Shown one piece after another: positions 42,401 to 51,248 of a stretch of 64,000 nt of DNA. Location: NCBI GenBank assembly GCA_963970005.1, contig CAXAMN010001336.1, positions 53,640 through 117,639 of the forward strand, read 5' to 3'. Both the position numbers and the translations under genes were made by a program. The stretch is from Durusdinium trenchii (lineage: Eukaryota; Sar; Dinophyceae; Suessiales; Symbiodiniaceae). Position 1 is the stretch's first letter. Every line of letters begins with the position of its first letter. The notes beneath the pieces are model-generated. The model saw nothing but the letters and a program-made list of their open reading frames with translations. It was not told the origin of the DNA and ran no database searches.

Positions 42401-42405
42401 CCACC
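42401..42405 (+). repeat. Copia-2 target-site duplication, left
   Basis: CCACC, repeated directly after the 3' LTR at 50531-50535. Confidence 0.9.
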
Positions 42406-42589
42406 TGACAATTGCACGCTGCGCATTGCAGTCATGAAGTGGTTGAGAGTGTTTTCCATGTTTCGACCGACCGTGTCCTTCCGCTCAAGGGAGGGACTTG
42501 TGCGCTGAAAAGCGCTGCGGGTGGCGCGCGTTCGCGTGCCGTGCTTCGTTTGTTGCCGGACCTCGGTTGCCGGCCTTGCTACCTCAACA
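42406..42589 (+). repeat. Copia-2 5' LTR
   Basis: 184 bp, starts TGACAATTGCACGC and ends CTACCTCAACA. Compared with the 3' LTR it has C for T near the start and two extra bases in the GCAGTCATG segment. Confidence 0.95.
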
Positions 42590-42604
42590 TTGGTAGCGGA
42601 GCCC
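42590..42604 (+). other. Copia-2 primer-binding site
   Basis: TTGGTAGCGGAGCCC directly after the 5' LTR, identical to the Copia-1 site. It is consistent with priming by initiator methionine tRNA. Confidence 0.88.
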
Positions 42605-42737
42605 TCCGGGGCTCTGCGATCTACGCTTTGAGGTCAACGGGGTTCTGCGGAAGTCCCGCGTCACCAACACGTTGCCGAGCTCTTCATTGCCCCGTTTGTT
42701 GAGCGCTTCCGGTCAACGACCACCTACTTGAAGAAGA

Positions 42738-45521
42738 ATGCCGACGCAGGCAGCAGAAGTGAAAGAGACCTCCGAGCTCTACAACCTGCGCGACTCCTAT
42801 GTCCCGGTCTTCTCAGGCCAACCAAGCGACTACCGAGAGTATCGCAAGAGGCTGAGCTTATACCACAAGAAGATGCAGCTCAGCAAGCGGACAGGTGAGT
42901 CCATCCTCAACATCCTCGGAAGCTTTCAAGGCGTGACCTGGCGCCTCTTTGAGGATTTCTCAGTTGAAGATGCTGAGAAAGAGGACTCCTTCTCCAAGAT
43001 CCTCGCCAAGCTGGATCAGAACTATGAGTATGATGACAGTGTCACCCTCCCCAACGACTTCGAGTTCTACTTCGTGACACTCCAGCGAAAGCCCCAGCAG
43101 AGTCTCTTGGCCTATGTCACCGACTACGATGAGGCCTACAGACGCCTGAACCGACACAAGGTGACTTTGCCCGCTGCAGTTCAAGGATGGCATCTCTTGA
43201 GACGAGCTGGCCTATCTCGTGAACAGCGCCAGCTGGTGACCCTGAAGGCACCAACCCTTGAGAAGAACAACGTCATAGAGGCCATCTACCTGCTCTTCGG
43301 TCAGGACTACAAAGCTGGAGGCTGGGCACCAGAGAAGGACAAGCGTTTTTCTCGCTGGAAGGGTCGCGGCTATGCGGCCATGGAGGAGGATCCTGAAGCC
43401 TGGGACGCCTATGAGGAGGGCTACTGGGGTGAGGATGATTGGGCACCTGAGCCTGACTATGAAGACTATGGGGACGACCCCGAATTCGATGTCAACGCTG
43501 GCTACTATGGGGAACTTGAAGAACATGACTATGACAAGTCAACCCCATTGGATGATGAGCCAGCTGAACTTGCCAGCACCTACGACCATGCCTATGCCAC
43601 GTACTTGGACGCCCGACAACGATTTCAACAGTTGAAGATGGCTCGAGGCTTCATGCCCGTCGTGGCGCTGACTGACAACCAGACCACGGTCCCCATCGGT
43701 GCTGGTCCTGTCCCAAGTGGTTCCAAAGGAAAGGGCAAGAACAAAAGCAAGGGCAAGTCAAAGAAAGGGAAGGGTCAGAATGTGGTCCGCTATCCCTACA
43801 CTGCGGCCAAAGATGCTGATCCTCGTGGACGTGCGAAAGCCACCAACTGTTTGAGGTGCGGCCAACCTGGCCACTGGGCTGCAAACTGTCCTCAGAATGC
43901 GAAGTCCTCTTCACCGACCTCCTCAAACAAGAGACCTGCACCTGGCTCTACTGAGGGTATGGCTTTGAAGTCTGAAGAAGCTCTTGTCCTCTTCCAAGAT
44001 GAGTATGGAGCTGAACGTGTTGACGCCACCATGCTGGACCCTGGAGCTTCTGCATTCTTGAGTGGCTATGGCCCCTTCGTGCGCTACGTCAAGCATTTGG
44101 AGGAGCTGGGCTATCCTGTGAACCAGATTCGCTTTGCTCGATGCGAGCGTCGCTTTCAGTTTGGAGGTGATGCATCAGCCCAAGCTCGATGGACGGTCGA
44201 CCTGCCTGTGACGGTTGATGGTCAGCTGGGCACAATCCAGTGCTACTTGGTACCGGGCAACACGCCTATGTTGATGGGTCGCCCAGTCATCGAAGCTCTC
44301 CACATGAGCATTGACGTCAGTGGTCGCATGCTGCGCTTTGGCACTTCGCCCTGGCAGCCGGTTCTGGTTGGCAGACATGGCGAATACCTGATGTCGCTCA
44401 CTGAGGGCATGGAATGGCAGACTGACCCAACCAAGGGCCTCTTTGCCCTTCACATCGCTGAGGAAGTGCCTGGCAGTGCTCTCTATCTGCCTGACTTCAA
44501 TGCTGCCGAGCATGTGTTCACGGCCGAGGAGTATGAACTCAAGGATGAGCTGGACACCAGCCGATTGCCTCGCCATGCTCTTCGCACCATGGAGCTTGCA
44601 CTGACCGCCCGAGTCACCGAGGCTGAGAACCTCATCACGCAGTCCCTTCATGAACCACAAGACCAACGGCGAGTGCTTTGGGAAGTGTACACTGGTAAAG
44701 CCCGCACTTCCTCCATCGCCGAATCCTTGGGCATGAGAGTGGAAACCTTCAGCCTTGACAATGGCTGGGACTTCAACTTGATCAAGCACCAACAGCAATT
44801 CCTGGCCCGACTTGATGAAGAACAACCTGACGAATTGTTGATGGCTCCTGAATGTCGCCTCTGGTCTCGCATGCAGACACTGGCCTGCCGAACACCTGCA
44901 CAACAAGAAGCACTACAAGCACGTCGAGATCACCACCATCGACGGCACCTTCGCTTCGTTCGTCGAAGTTACCTCACTCAGGTCAAGAATGGGCGACACG
45001 CCACTGTTGAACAACCGCGACATGCCCTGAGCTGGAAAACTGGTGCTTTGCGTGATCTACCTGGCTTCGCAGTCAGCTTCGACCAGTGCTGTTATGGAGC
45101 TATGTGTTTGGATGTCGATGGCATTTGGAAGCCAGTACAAAAGGGCACCAGGTTTCAAACTACGAAGAAAGCCATCGCTGAGGCCTTCACGCTGCAGTGT
45201 CCTCATGACCATGAGCATTGTCCACTGGAAGGCCATGCACCTGGCCTCGGTCCTCGAACGTCGTACCTCGAGAACTACCAGCCCGGCTTCGCTTCGACAC
45301 TTGCAGCAGCCTTGATGGTTCCTGAAGCTCCTCACGCCTGGGAATGGGCGTACACTGTGGATGATGAGAACATGAGCAAGCCACTTGGACACTTGTCTAA
45401 GCTCCACGTGGAACATCTTGCCGTCTTCGAGTTGTGCAACGACTTCATCGCAATCTGGGTCATCCAACACCTGATGCCCTGGGTGATCTGCTTGCCGCCC
45501 GTGGTGCCCCAGAAGCAGTGA
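42738..45521 (+). CDS. Copia-2 Gag, protease and C5-methyltransferase-like domain
   Basis: The ATG at 42738 lies 133 bases after the primer site. Residues 1-200 are the helical Gag capsid part, 205-270 a very acidic stretch, 330-352 a Lys/Gly-rich stretch, and 371-384 a CCHC knuckle (CLRCGQPGHWAANC). The protease site is MLDPGAS (Asp434), with Pro where DTGA is usual. Residues about 645-860 match the Copia-1 methyltransferase-like region: LWEVYTGKARTSS, MAPECRLWS (Cys706), VEQPRHALSW (Glu758), FDQCCYG, RFQTTKK and HCPLEGHAPG. Cys and Glu are 52 residues apart in both elements. The last 30 or so codons read past a frame change; the integrase zinc site is in the -1 frame. Confidence 0.9.
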   Translation: MPTQAAEVKETSELYNLRDSYVPVFSGQPSDYREYRKRLSLYHKKMQLSKRTGESILNILGSFQGVTWRLFEDFSVEDAEKEDSFSKILAKLDQNYEYDDSVTLPNDFEFYFVTLQRKPQQSLLAYVTDYDEAYRRLNRHKVTLPAAVQGWHLLRRAGLSREQRQLVTLKAPTLEKNNVIEAIYLLFGQDYKAGGWAPEKDKRFSRWKGRGYAAMEEDPEAWDAYEEGYWGEDDWAPEPDYEDYGDDPEFDVNAGYYGELEEHDYDKSTPLDDEPAELASTYDHAYATYLDARQRFQQLKMARGFMPVVALTDNQTTVPIGAGPVPSGSKGKGKNKSKGKSKKGKGQNVVRYPYTAAKDADPRGRAKATNCLRCGQPGHWAANCPQNAKSSSPTSSNKRPAPGSTEGMALKSEEALVLFQDEYGAERVDATMLDPGASAFLSGYGPFVRYVKHLEELGYPVNQIRFARCERRFQFGGDASAQARWTVDLPVTVDGQLGTIQCYLVPGNTPMLMGRPVIEALHMSIDVSGRMLRFGTSPWQPVLVGRHGEYLMSLTEGMEWQTDPTKGLFALHIAEEVPGSALYLPDFNAAEHVFTAEEYELKDELDTSRLPRHALRTMELALTARVTEAENLITQSLHEPQDQRRVLWEVYTGKARTSSIAESLGMRVETFSLDNGWDFNLIKHQQQFLARLDEEQPDELLMAPECRLWSRMQTLACRTPAQQEALQARRDHHHRRHLRFVRRSYLTQVKNGRHATVEQPRHALSWKTGALRDLPGFAVSFDQCCYGAMCLDVDGIWKPVQKGTRFQTTKKAIAEAFTLQCPHDHEHCPLEGHAPGLGPRTSYLENYQPGFASTLAAALMVPEAPHAWEWAYTVDDENMSKPLGHLSKLHVEHLAVFELCNDFIAIWVIQHLMPWVICLPPVVPQKQ

Positions 45522-45829
45522 TCAACGCTGCGCGAGCCTACAAGTGCGTGGCCTGCCTTAAGCATCGAAAGCCCAATCAGAGTGCTCCTTCAACTATGCC
45601 CACCACAAGAGAGTTCAACGATGCTCTCCAAGCTGATGTGTTCTACATCAAGCGCCAGGACACCAAGTTCTCCATCATGAGCCTTGTCGATGTTGGCACC
45701 AGATACATGGCCTGCTACCTTCTCACCGATGAGACCTCTGAGTCCTACATTCAGGCCTTGGAAAAGATGTGGTTGCGACATTTTGGTGCACCCCGACAGC
45801 TCATCACTGATAAGGACGACCCTGGCTGA
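45434..45829 (+). CDS. Copia-2 integrase, N-terminal part
   Basis: The HHCC zinc-binding region (RLHRNLGHPTPDALG, then CVACLKHRK) is followed by the first two DDE residues, Asp in LQADVFYIKR and Asp in LITDKDDPG. It is read -1 to the gag-methyltransferase frame and broken again at 45826 by a -1 change in the GACGACCCTGG stretch. Confidence 0.9.
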   Translation: MQRLHRNLGHPTPDALGDLLAARGAPEAVINAARAYKCVACLKHRKPNQSAPSTMPTTREFNDALQADVFYIKRQDTKFSIMSLVDVGTRYMACYLLTDETSESYIQALEKMWLRHFGAPRQLITDKDDPG

Positions 45830-47241
45830 GCGGCATCTTCGACAACTGGACGAGTGCTCATGGCATAGACCACCAAGTTGCACCTGGGCAAGCTCATGAA
45901 CGCCTAGCCCTGCTGGAACGGCGACACGCCGTCATCAGAAAAGCATGTGAGATCTACCTGGATGACCGCAAACTTCATGATCGCAGCGGCATCCGTGAAG
46001 CGTTGACCTATGTCATCCCACAACAGAATGCCACTCCTACTGTGGCAGGCTTCTCACCAAGCCAATGGGTCCTTGGCTATCAACCTGAAGCAGCACATCT
46101 CCTGAGTTCCAACTTGAATCCATCTCAACTGGCTGGCAACAATCGGACCTTCGAGCACATCCTGGAGCGCAGAACAGCCGCCAAGGTAGCTTTGACCACA
46201 GCTGACGCTGATGACAAGCTACGCCGTGCTCTTGGCCGTCGCTACCAAGGCCAGAATCGAGAGTTCAAAGTTGGTGAACGTGTCTGGTTCTGGAGAGATG
46301 CACGCCAAGGTCTGCTCAACAAGATTCGCTGGCTTGGTCCCGCCTATGTGGTGTTGAGGGAGGAGGAGACCAATGACAAGGTCCAACGGGTCAAGCTTTA
46401 CTGGTTGGCTTACAAGACTCAACTCATTCGAGCAGCACCACATCATGTTCGAGCCGACATCCTTGGACCTCAACATCTGTTGGACGACCTACAGACTGCC
46501 ACGAACCAGGTTCGACAGCTGAAGTCTCGCGGCGTCACCAGGTACTTTGACCTTCGACGCGTCAACCGACAGCAGTTAGATGATGTTGATGAAGATGAAA
46601 TGAAGGATGAGGCCGATGGCTCTTTTGATGAACATGATGGTGACCCTGATGAGCCACCACGACATCGACTCCGACTTGAACCACCTGCAGCACCAGCACA
46701 GCCGGACACCCTGGCTGATGACGATGGTGGCGACTACACGCCGACCTCACCGGCACACTCTGGACATGCACCCACATCACCACGAGTACCACCTGATGCA
46801 CCACAACCAGCTGATGTGGCACAAGTGCCAGTGCCCCAAAGTCCACCACAGTCTCCAGTGTCCAGACACTCGAGATCACGACCGCCAAGCACTGCTGCGG
46901 AACCCAGTGAAGAGCCTGCCATCCCTACTCCTCATGGAGATCTTCATCTGCCTCCTGAGTCACCGATGGCCTTGGATCCTGCAACTGCCTCGCTGTATCA
47001 ACCTCATGACATCGAGACAGAGACCTTTCAGCAGCGACGGGCTCGCTTCAATTTGCAGGAGACCATTTCCTTTGGTCCCATTCGCAACCGGCGAGTGGCG
47101 GACACACCTTATGGATCACGAGAACCCAGTGAGCGCCTAGCCCTGAGGCTATCCCAAAGGCACCAGCTGCACCTCCGCCAGCTCCACTACAACCAGGAGA
47201 GGCAGAAGAACAAGCTCTCATGTCTCAGGCATTTCAGGTGA
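45827..47241 (+). CDS. Copia-2 integrase, C-terminal part
   Basis: Directly after the break the frame reads WLSGIFDNWTSAHG, then HERLALLERRHAVIRK, which supplies the third catalytic acid (Glu). The domain continues through FKVGERVWFWRD (Copia-type C-terminal region) into a Pro/Asp/His-rich tail with SPTSP-like repeats. It overlaps the RT frame by about 22 nt. The first conventional start is irrelevant because this is inside a polyprotein. Confidence 0.88.
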
Positions 47242-50200
47242 CCTCCATTGACACCAATGCCCTGCCCAGCGGATGGTATTTCCGCAATGGCTACTTTGAG
47301 CTTGAGAAAAGGGAGCGTGACTACTGGGAAGTCCGTGCTGGATGTTTGATACGCCACCACTGTGTTCCACGGAGGCACAAGATGAGCCTGCAGCAGCTGC
47401 CTGATGATGCACCCTTCTCTGTACACGATTTGGACAATGTTCGGGTGACAGTGATCTATGAGAACAATGGCCGATGCTCACAGACCACCGATGATGGCAC
47501 ATGCACCAAGCCACCTAGCACCACCTCATGGACAGGTGCAACGATCTTCCAGATCAAGGGCTCCGTTCGCAAGGAGTATGCCATGTATGCCAAGGCACCA
47601 CTTCATGGAGCACGACAAGTAGGAAAGATGGTCAAGCAAAAGCACACCAAGGACCACAAGAAGATGAACAAGAGTGCCAACACCTTGTCCGAGCGGACAA
47701 TGACGCCCGACGAACGTGCCATGTTCAAAGCTGCGAAGGTGAAAGAACTACAGTCCTTCTTTGACAACAATGTCTGGGCCTTCGAAACAAGCCGAGAAGC
47801 TCAGCCCTCAAGAACACTGACCAGCAGAATGTTGCTGAAATGGTCGAAGCACGCTGACGGGTCCCCACGGGCAAAAGCACGCCTCATCGTGCGCGGATTC
47901 CAAGATCCGGACGCCTGGGATGGAACAGTCCCGACTTCATCACCAACAACCACGAGGCTGTCCCGGTCCGTCTTGCTGAGTTTAGCCGCCACTATGTCCT
48001 GGGGGGTTTGGACTTCAGACATCTCCACCGCCTTCCTGCAAGGAAAACCTCAAGCACGCAAGCTTTGGGTCCAACTTCCTGCTGAATGCCTCCAATTGTT
48101 GGGCGCTGGTCCTGAGACCAAGATGCTTCTGCTGAAGCCTTGCTATGGCCAGATCGACGCTCCTCGAGCATGGTATCTGGCTGCTGTGGAGAAGCTGCGT
48201 GCCATGGGTCTGAGACAACACCCACTGGATCCTTGCTGCTTCCTGATTTGCGAAGGTGACCTCAACCCGGACTTTGACTTTGATGCAGTCTCACCTCACC
48301 TTCTGGGAAGCTTTGGCGTGTGTGGCATGATCATCATGCATGTTGATGATATGTTGGGATGTGGATCCTCCGACTCCAAGTGCTACCTGGACACCATTGC
48401 AAAGCTCAAGAATACCTTCACCTTCCGTGAGTGGAAGACCGATGAAGGTCACGATGCCCTGACCTACTGTGGCTGTGACATCAAGCCGAGCTCCAATGGA
48501 GGCCATGTCCTGGACCAAACGGCCTACATGAAGAAGGTCAAGCCCATCGCCTATGACAAGAAGAGAGACCTCACAGAATCTCTCAGTGAGAGCGAGATGA
48601 CACAACTCCGTGGTTTGCTGGGCTCGTTGCAGTGGCCTGCCACTCAATCCAGTCCTCACCTACAAGGAAGCACCTCCATCTTGAGCGGCCAAGTGACACG
48701 AGCCACCTTGCAGACTGTGGCTGACAGCAATCGCCTTCTCAAGTTCGCCAAGGACAACTCCGATGTTGGGCTTTGCTATGAGCATCTTGGTTCACTGAAC
48801 CAGCTGCGAGTGCTGTGTTTCTTTGATGCTGCTTTTGCAACACGTTCAGATGGCAGCTCACAAGCTGGCTACATCATCTTGATGATCAACAAGGAGTTGT
48901 TGCAGCATAACGGCCCCGAAGGTGCCTACCACGTGCTGGACTGGAGGAGCCTTAAGACTCCACGTGTGGCTCGCTCCTCCTTGGGAGCAGAAGCTCAGGC
49001 CGGAGGCCAAGCATGTGACGCCCTGGAGAATGTGTGCGTCTACTGGAACCACCTCCTTGATCCTCGCCGACCTCTGAAAGAGTTGTTGGAAGCTGCGTGT
49101 CCTCTGGAGCCCACCATGGTGACCGACGCCAAGGCTTTGTACGATTCATTTCACCGAGAAGGTGTCGGCAGCTCAGTTGCGGACAAACGAGTGTCCTTGG
49201 AGGTGCGGGTCATGAAGGAGCGCCTTCTGTCTCTGGGCGGCAGCCTTCGCTGGATGTCTTCGGAGCGCCAAATGGCTGATGGCCTCACAAAGGAGAGCGC
49301 GAGAACGCTCCTGGCTCAACGTCTTCGATATGGACAGCTGAAGCTGACCTGGGATCCTCACTACAAGGCTGCAAAGAAGAAAACAAAAGAAGAGCTCCAA
49401 GCAAGCTTGCAGGAGAGCACGACCGCCAGCAGCCCTGTGAAGTTGAGGCCGGCGCCTTCGCCTGGCCATGAAAGTGAAGTTGAAGTTGGGAAGCATGAGT
49501 TTCCTTTGGACAGCCACTTCCCCGAGGAGAACTATGAGATGAACACCGAGCACCAACTGGCTGGCTACTTGGCCCACACCAATGGAGTGCTCACGTATGT
49601 CTCCCGGGCCGGTCCGAGCCATGTCGAGCCATGGCACCTCATGTCCATTGTCACTGGCAACCCCCTGAAGTTTTTCATGGTCATGATGTGTTTCTTTTTA
49701 CCACAAGTGGCAGCTGCCACCGAAGAAGAAACCATGGAGACGGGAGCTGGCATGTTTGAGCTCATCTTCACCACCGCCATCTGTTTGCTGCTGAGCACTA
49801 TGTTTTTGCTCGGTCGCTGGAGCGTTGGACGAACCCAGGTCACCACTGCAGAGATCGGGGTTCAAAAGGAAGAAGCCTTGGTCCCTCACCGCCTTCGTCT
49901 TGAGAACAAGAGGCTTCAAGGTGAGCTGAACACCATGGAGCTGAAAGCCATGGAGGCGCAGAGAGCCGCGGACGAATTCCAGAGATCGCTCAATTTGATC
50001 CTGGAAGAAAGCTGCATGTCCAACCAGCTGCTTGCGCTGGGTGCGGCGCTTTTGAGAGCCTGTGTCCGAGAGATGGACAACCACCGAGCTGAGTGCCCTT
50101 TGCAGCGCGGAGTCCTGATTTGCAGGAGAGGCCGCCGCTTTCATTTGACTGCAGAATGCAGCAGTTTAGCGGGCAGGGATGTCCGGATGCAGGATGAGTA

Positions 50201-50351
50201 CTTCCACTGTGAACTTTGCAGTGGACGAGTTCTGCCTCCCGACTACGTCACGGCACCAGCTCAGCCAGGAGGATACACCTTAAGGGTCTCCATCCAAAAT
50301 TGGCTGCAGGCTCATGCCACGCGCTACGGCGCGATAGCTTCTCCCCCATGA
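47220..50351 (+). CDS. Copia-2 RT-RNase H with C-terminal membrane, coiled-coil and Cys/His extension
   Basis: RT: KARLIVRGFQDP, TSDISTAFLQGK, YGQIDAPRAWY and MHVDDMLGCG (Asp376 pair). RNase H: CFFDAAFATRSDG, SSLGAEAQAGG, MVTDAKALYD and RQMADGLTK. After RNase H (about residue 705) there are some 300 extra residues. They hold two predicted membrane helices (FFMVMMCFFLPQVAAA near 818 and LIFTTAICLLLSTMFLLG near 850), basic residues, a coiled coil (LENKRLQGELNTMELKAMEA), and a GRRFHLTAECSSL ... FHCELCSGR cluster (H-x4-C and C-x2-C) that may bind zinc. The TGA stop is formed by the first three bases of the 3' LTR. The extension could be an envelope-like or membrane-targeting module; that is inference. 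Confidence 0.93.
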   Translation: MSQAFQVTSIDTNALPSGWYFRNGYFELEKRERDYWEVRAGCLIRHHCVPRRHKMSLQQLPDDAPFSVHDLDNVRVTVIYENNGRCSQTTDDGTCTKPPSTTSWTGATIFQIKGSVRKEYAMYAKAPLHGARQVGKMVKQKHTKDHKKMNKSANTLSERTMTPDERAMFKAAKVKELQSFFDNNVWAFETSREAQPSRTLTSRMLLKWSKHADGSPRAKARLIVRGFQDPDAWDGTVPTSSPTTTRLSRSVLLSLAATMSWGVWTSDISTAFLQGKPQARKLWVQLPAECLQLLGAGPETKMLLLKPCYGQIDAPRAWYLAAVEKLRAMGLRQHPLDPCCFLICEGDLNPDFDFDAVSPHLLGSFGVCGMIIMHVDDMLGCGSSDSKCYLDTIAKLKNTFTFREWKTDEGHDALTYCGCDIKPSSNGGHVLDQTAYMKKVKPIAYDKKRDLTESLSESEMTQLRGLLGSLQWPATQSSPHLQGSTSILSGQVTRATLQTVADSNRLLKFAKDNSDVGLCYEHLGSLNQLRVLCFFDAAFATRSDGSSQAGYIILMINKELLQHNGPEGAYHVLDWRSLKTPRVARSSLGAEAQAGGQACDALENVCVYWNHLLDPRRPLKELLEAACPLEPTMVTDAKALYDSFHREGVGSSVADKRVSLEVRVMKERLLSLGGSLRWMSSERQMADGLTKESARTLLAQRLRYGQLKLTWDPHYKAAKKKTKEELQASLQESTTASSPVKLRPAPSPGHESEVEVGKHEFPLDSHFPEENYEMNTEHQLAGYLAHTNGVLTYVSRAGPSHVEPWHLMSIVTGNPLKFFMVMMCFFLPQVAAATEEETMETGAGMFELIFTTAICLLLSTMFLLGRWSVGRTQVTTAEIGVQKEEALVPHRLRLENKRLQGELNTMELKAMEAQRAADEFQRSLNLILEESCMSNQLLALGAALLRACVREMDNHRAECPLQRGVLICRRGRRFHLTAECSSLAGRDVRMQDEYFHCELCSGRVLPPDYVTAPAQPGGYTLRVSIQNWLQAHATRYGAIASPP

Positions 50352-50530
50352 CAATTGCACGCTGTGCATTGCACATGAAGTGGTTGAGAGTGTTTTCCAT
50401 GTTTCGACCGACCGTGTCCTTCCGCTCAAGGGAGGGACTTGTGCGCTGAAAAGCGCTGCGGGTGGCGCGCGTTCGCGTGCCGTGCTTCGTTTGTTGCCGG
50501 ACCTCGGTTGCCGGCCTTGCTACCTCAACA
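50349..50530 (+). repeat. Copia-2 3' LTR
   Basis: 182 bp, TGACAATTGCACGC to CTACCTCAACA. Followed by the CCACC duplication. The 5' edge serves as the stop codon of pol. Confidence 0.95.
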
Positions 50531-50535
50531 CCACC
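50531..50535 (+). repeat. Copia-2 target-site duplication, right
   Basis: CCACC, matching 42401-42405. Confidence 0.9.
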
Positions 50536-51086
50536 ACTTTTTGTGGCACCTCCTGCAGAGCACTTTGAAGCTGGCGATGGGTCATAGATCATGCTCGAGC
50601 CACTGGTTGGATTGTGGTGACACTGTTGAATGGTATACTGCCCCTTCTACCGAGCGCCCTGCATAGTGTTGCAGTGCAACGAGCCGATCGAGTGCAGAGT
50701 GTTGCAGCAGAAGCTGTGCGTGTGTCGCACGTCGCACTCCACCCAGCTGTGGCCAGGCTTGCGCTTGGCGAGCCATCCGGCACACCGCGGGAGCTCTCAG
50801 GGGAAGACTAACGCCTTGACTAGAGCCTGGCGTGTGATGAACCTGGACGAACCAATCAATCAAAAGCATGGATAGTCTGGATGGTGCGGAAGCTTTTTCT
50901 TTCACTTGTCTCGTGTCTCATGTGCCTGGATCTAGAAGACAGGCATGGCGTTTGGGTCTTTCTTCTGTCTTTGTACAATTCCCCAGTCTCGCTGCAGTAA
51001 AGAGTCAGTTTAGACTAGACCATCCTCCGGCAACCCCTTGGTGCAACGCACCATCCGCTGAGTCCATCGTTTTTCGACACCAACAG

Positions 51087-51248
51087 ATGCCGTCCGCGTC
51101 CGCGTTGGCCGTTCGTCCATTTTCGTCCTCTTTTCCGTCCTCTTTGAGGCCGCAGCCTCGGGAGGTTGTAAAGGGCATCAGCTATGGGCCTGGAGCCCCG
51201 CGCACCGCCCACCGTTTTCACGCCGGCGAAGCCGGGCCGAGCGCTCCG
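51087..51248 (+). CDS. Exon starting at an ATG, unknown protein
   Basis: CACCAACAG directly precedes ATG. 54 codons with high third-position G/C read MPSASALAVRPFSSSF, then LRPQPREVVKGISYGPG, and end at a GTGGGG donor in phase 0. In dinoflagellates an AG just before ATG could be a spliced-leader acceptor, so this may be a first exon. It may start the gene that continues at 52762 or 53451, but phases do not join directly. Confidence 0.5.

Larger units (their letters stand above)
42406..50530 (+). mobile_element. Copia-2, Ty1/Copia LTR retrotransposon with methyltransferase-like and membrane modules
   Basis: LTRs at 42406-42589 and 50349-50530, a 5-bp target duplication CCACC (42401-42405 and 50531-50535), and a primer site at 42590-42604. 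Order: gag, zinc knuckle, protease, methyltransferase-like domain, integrase, RT, RNase H, C-terminal membrane/coiled-coil/Cys-His extension. The LTRs differ by one substitution and a 2-bp indel, so insertion is fairly recent. Three frame changes (near 45425, 45826 and 47235) interrupt the polyprotein, all -1. It is only distantly related to Copia-1 in sequence but shares its primer site and domain order. Confidence 0.95.
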
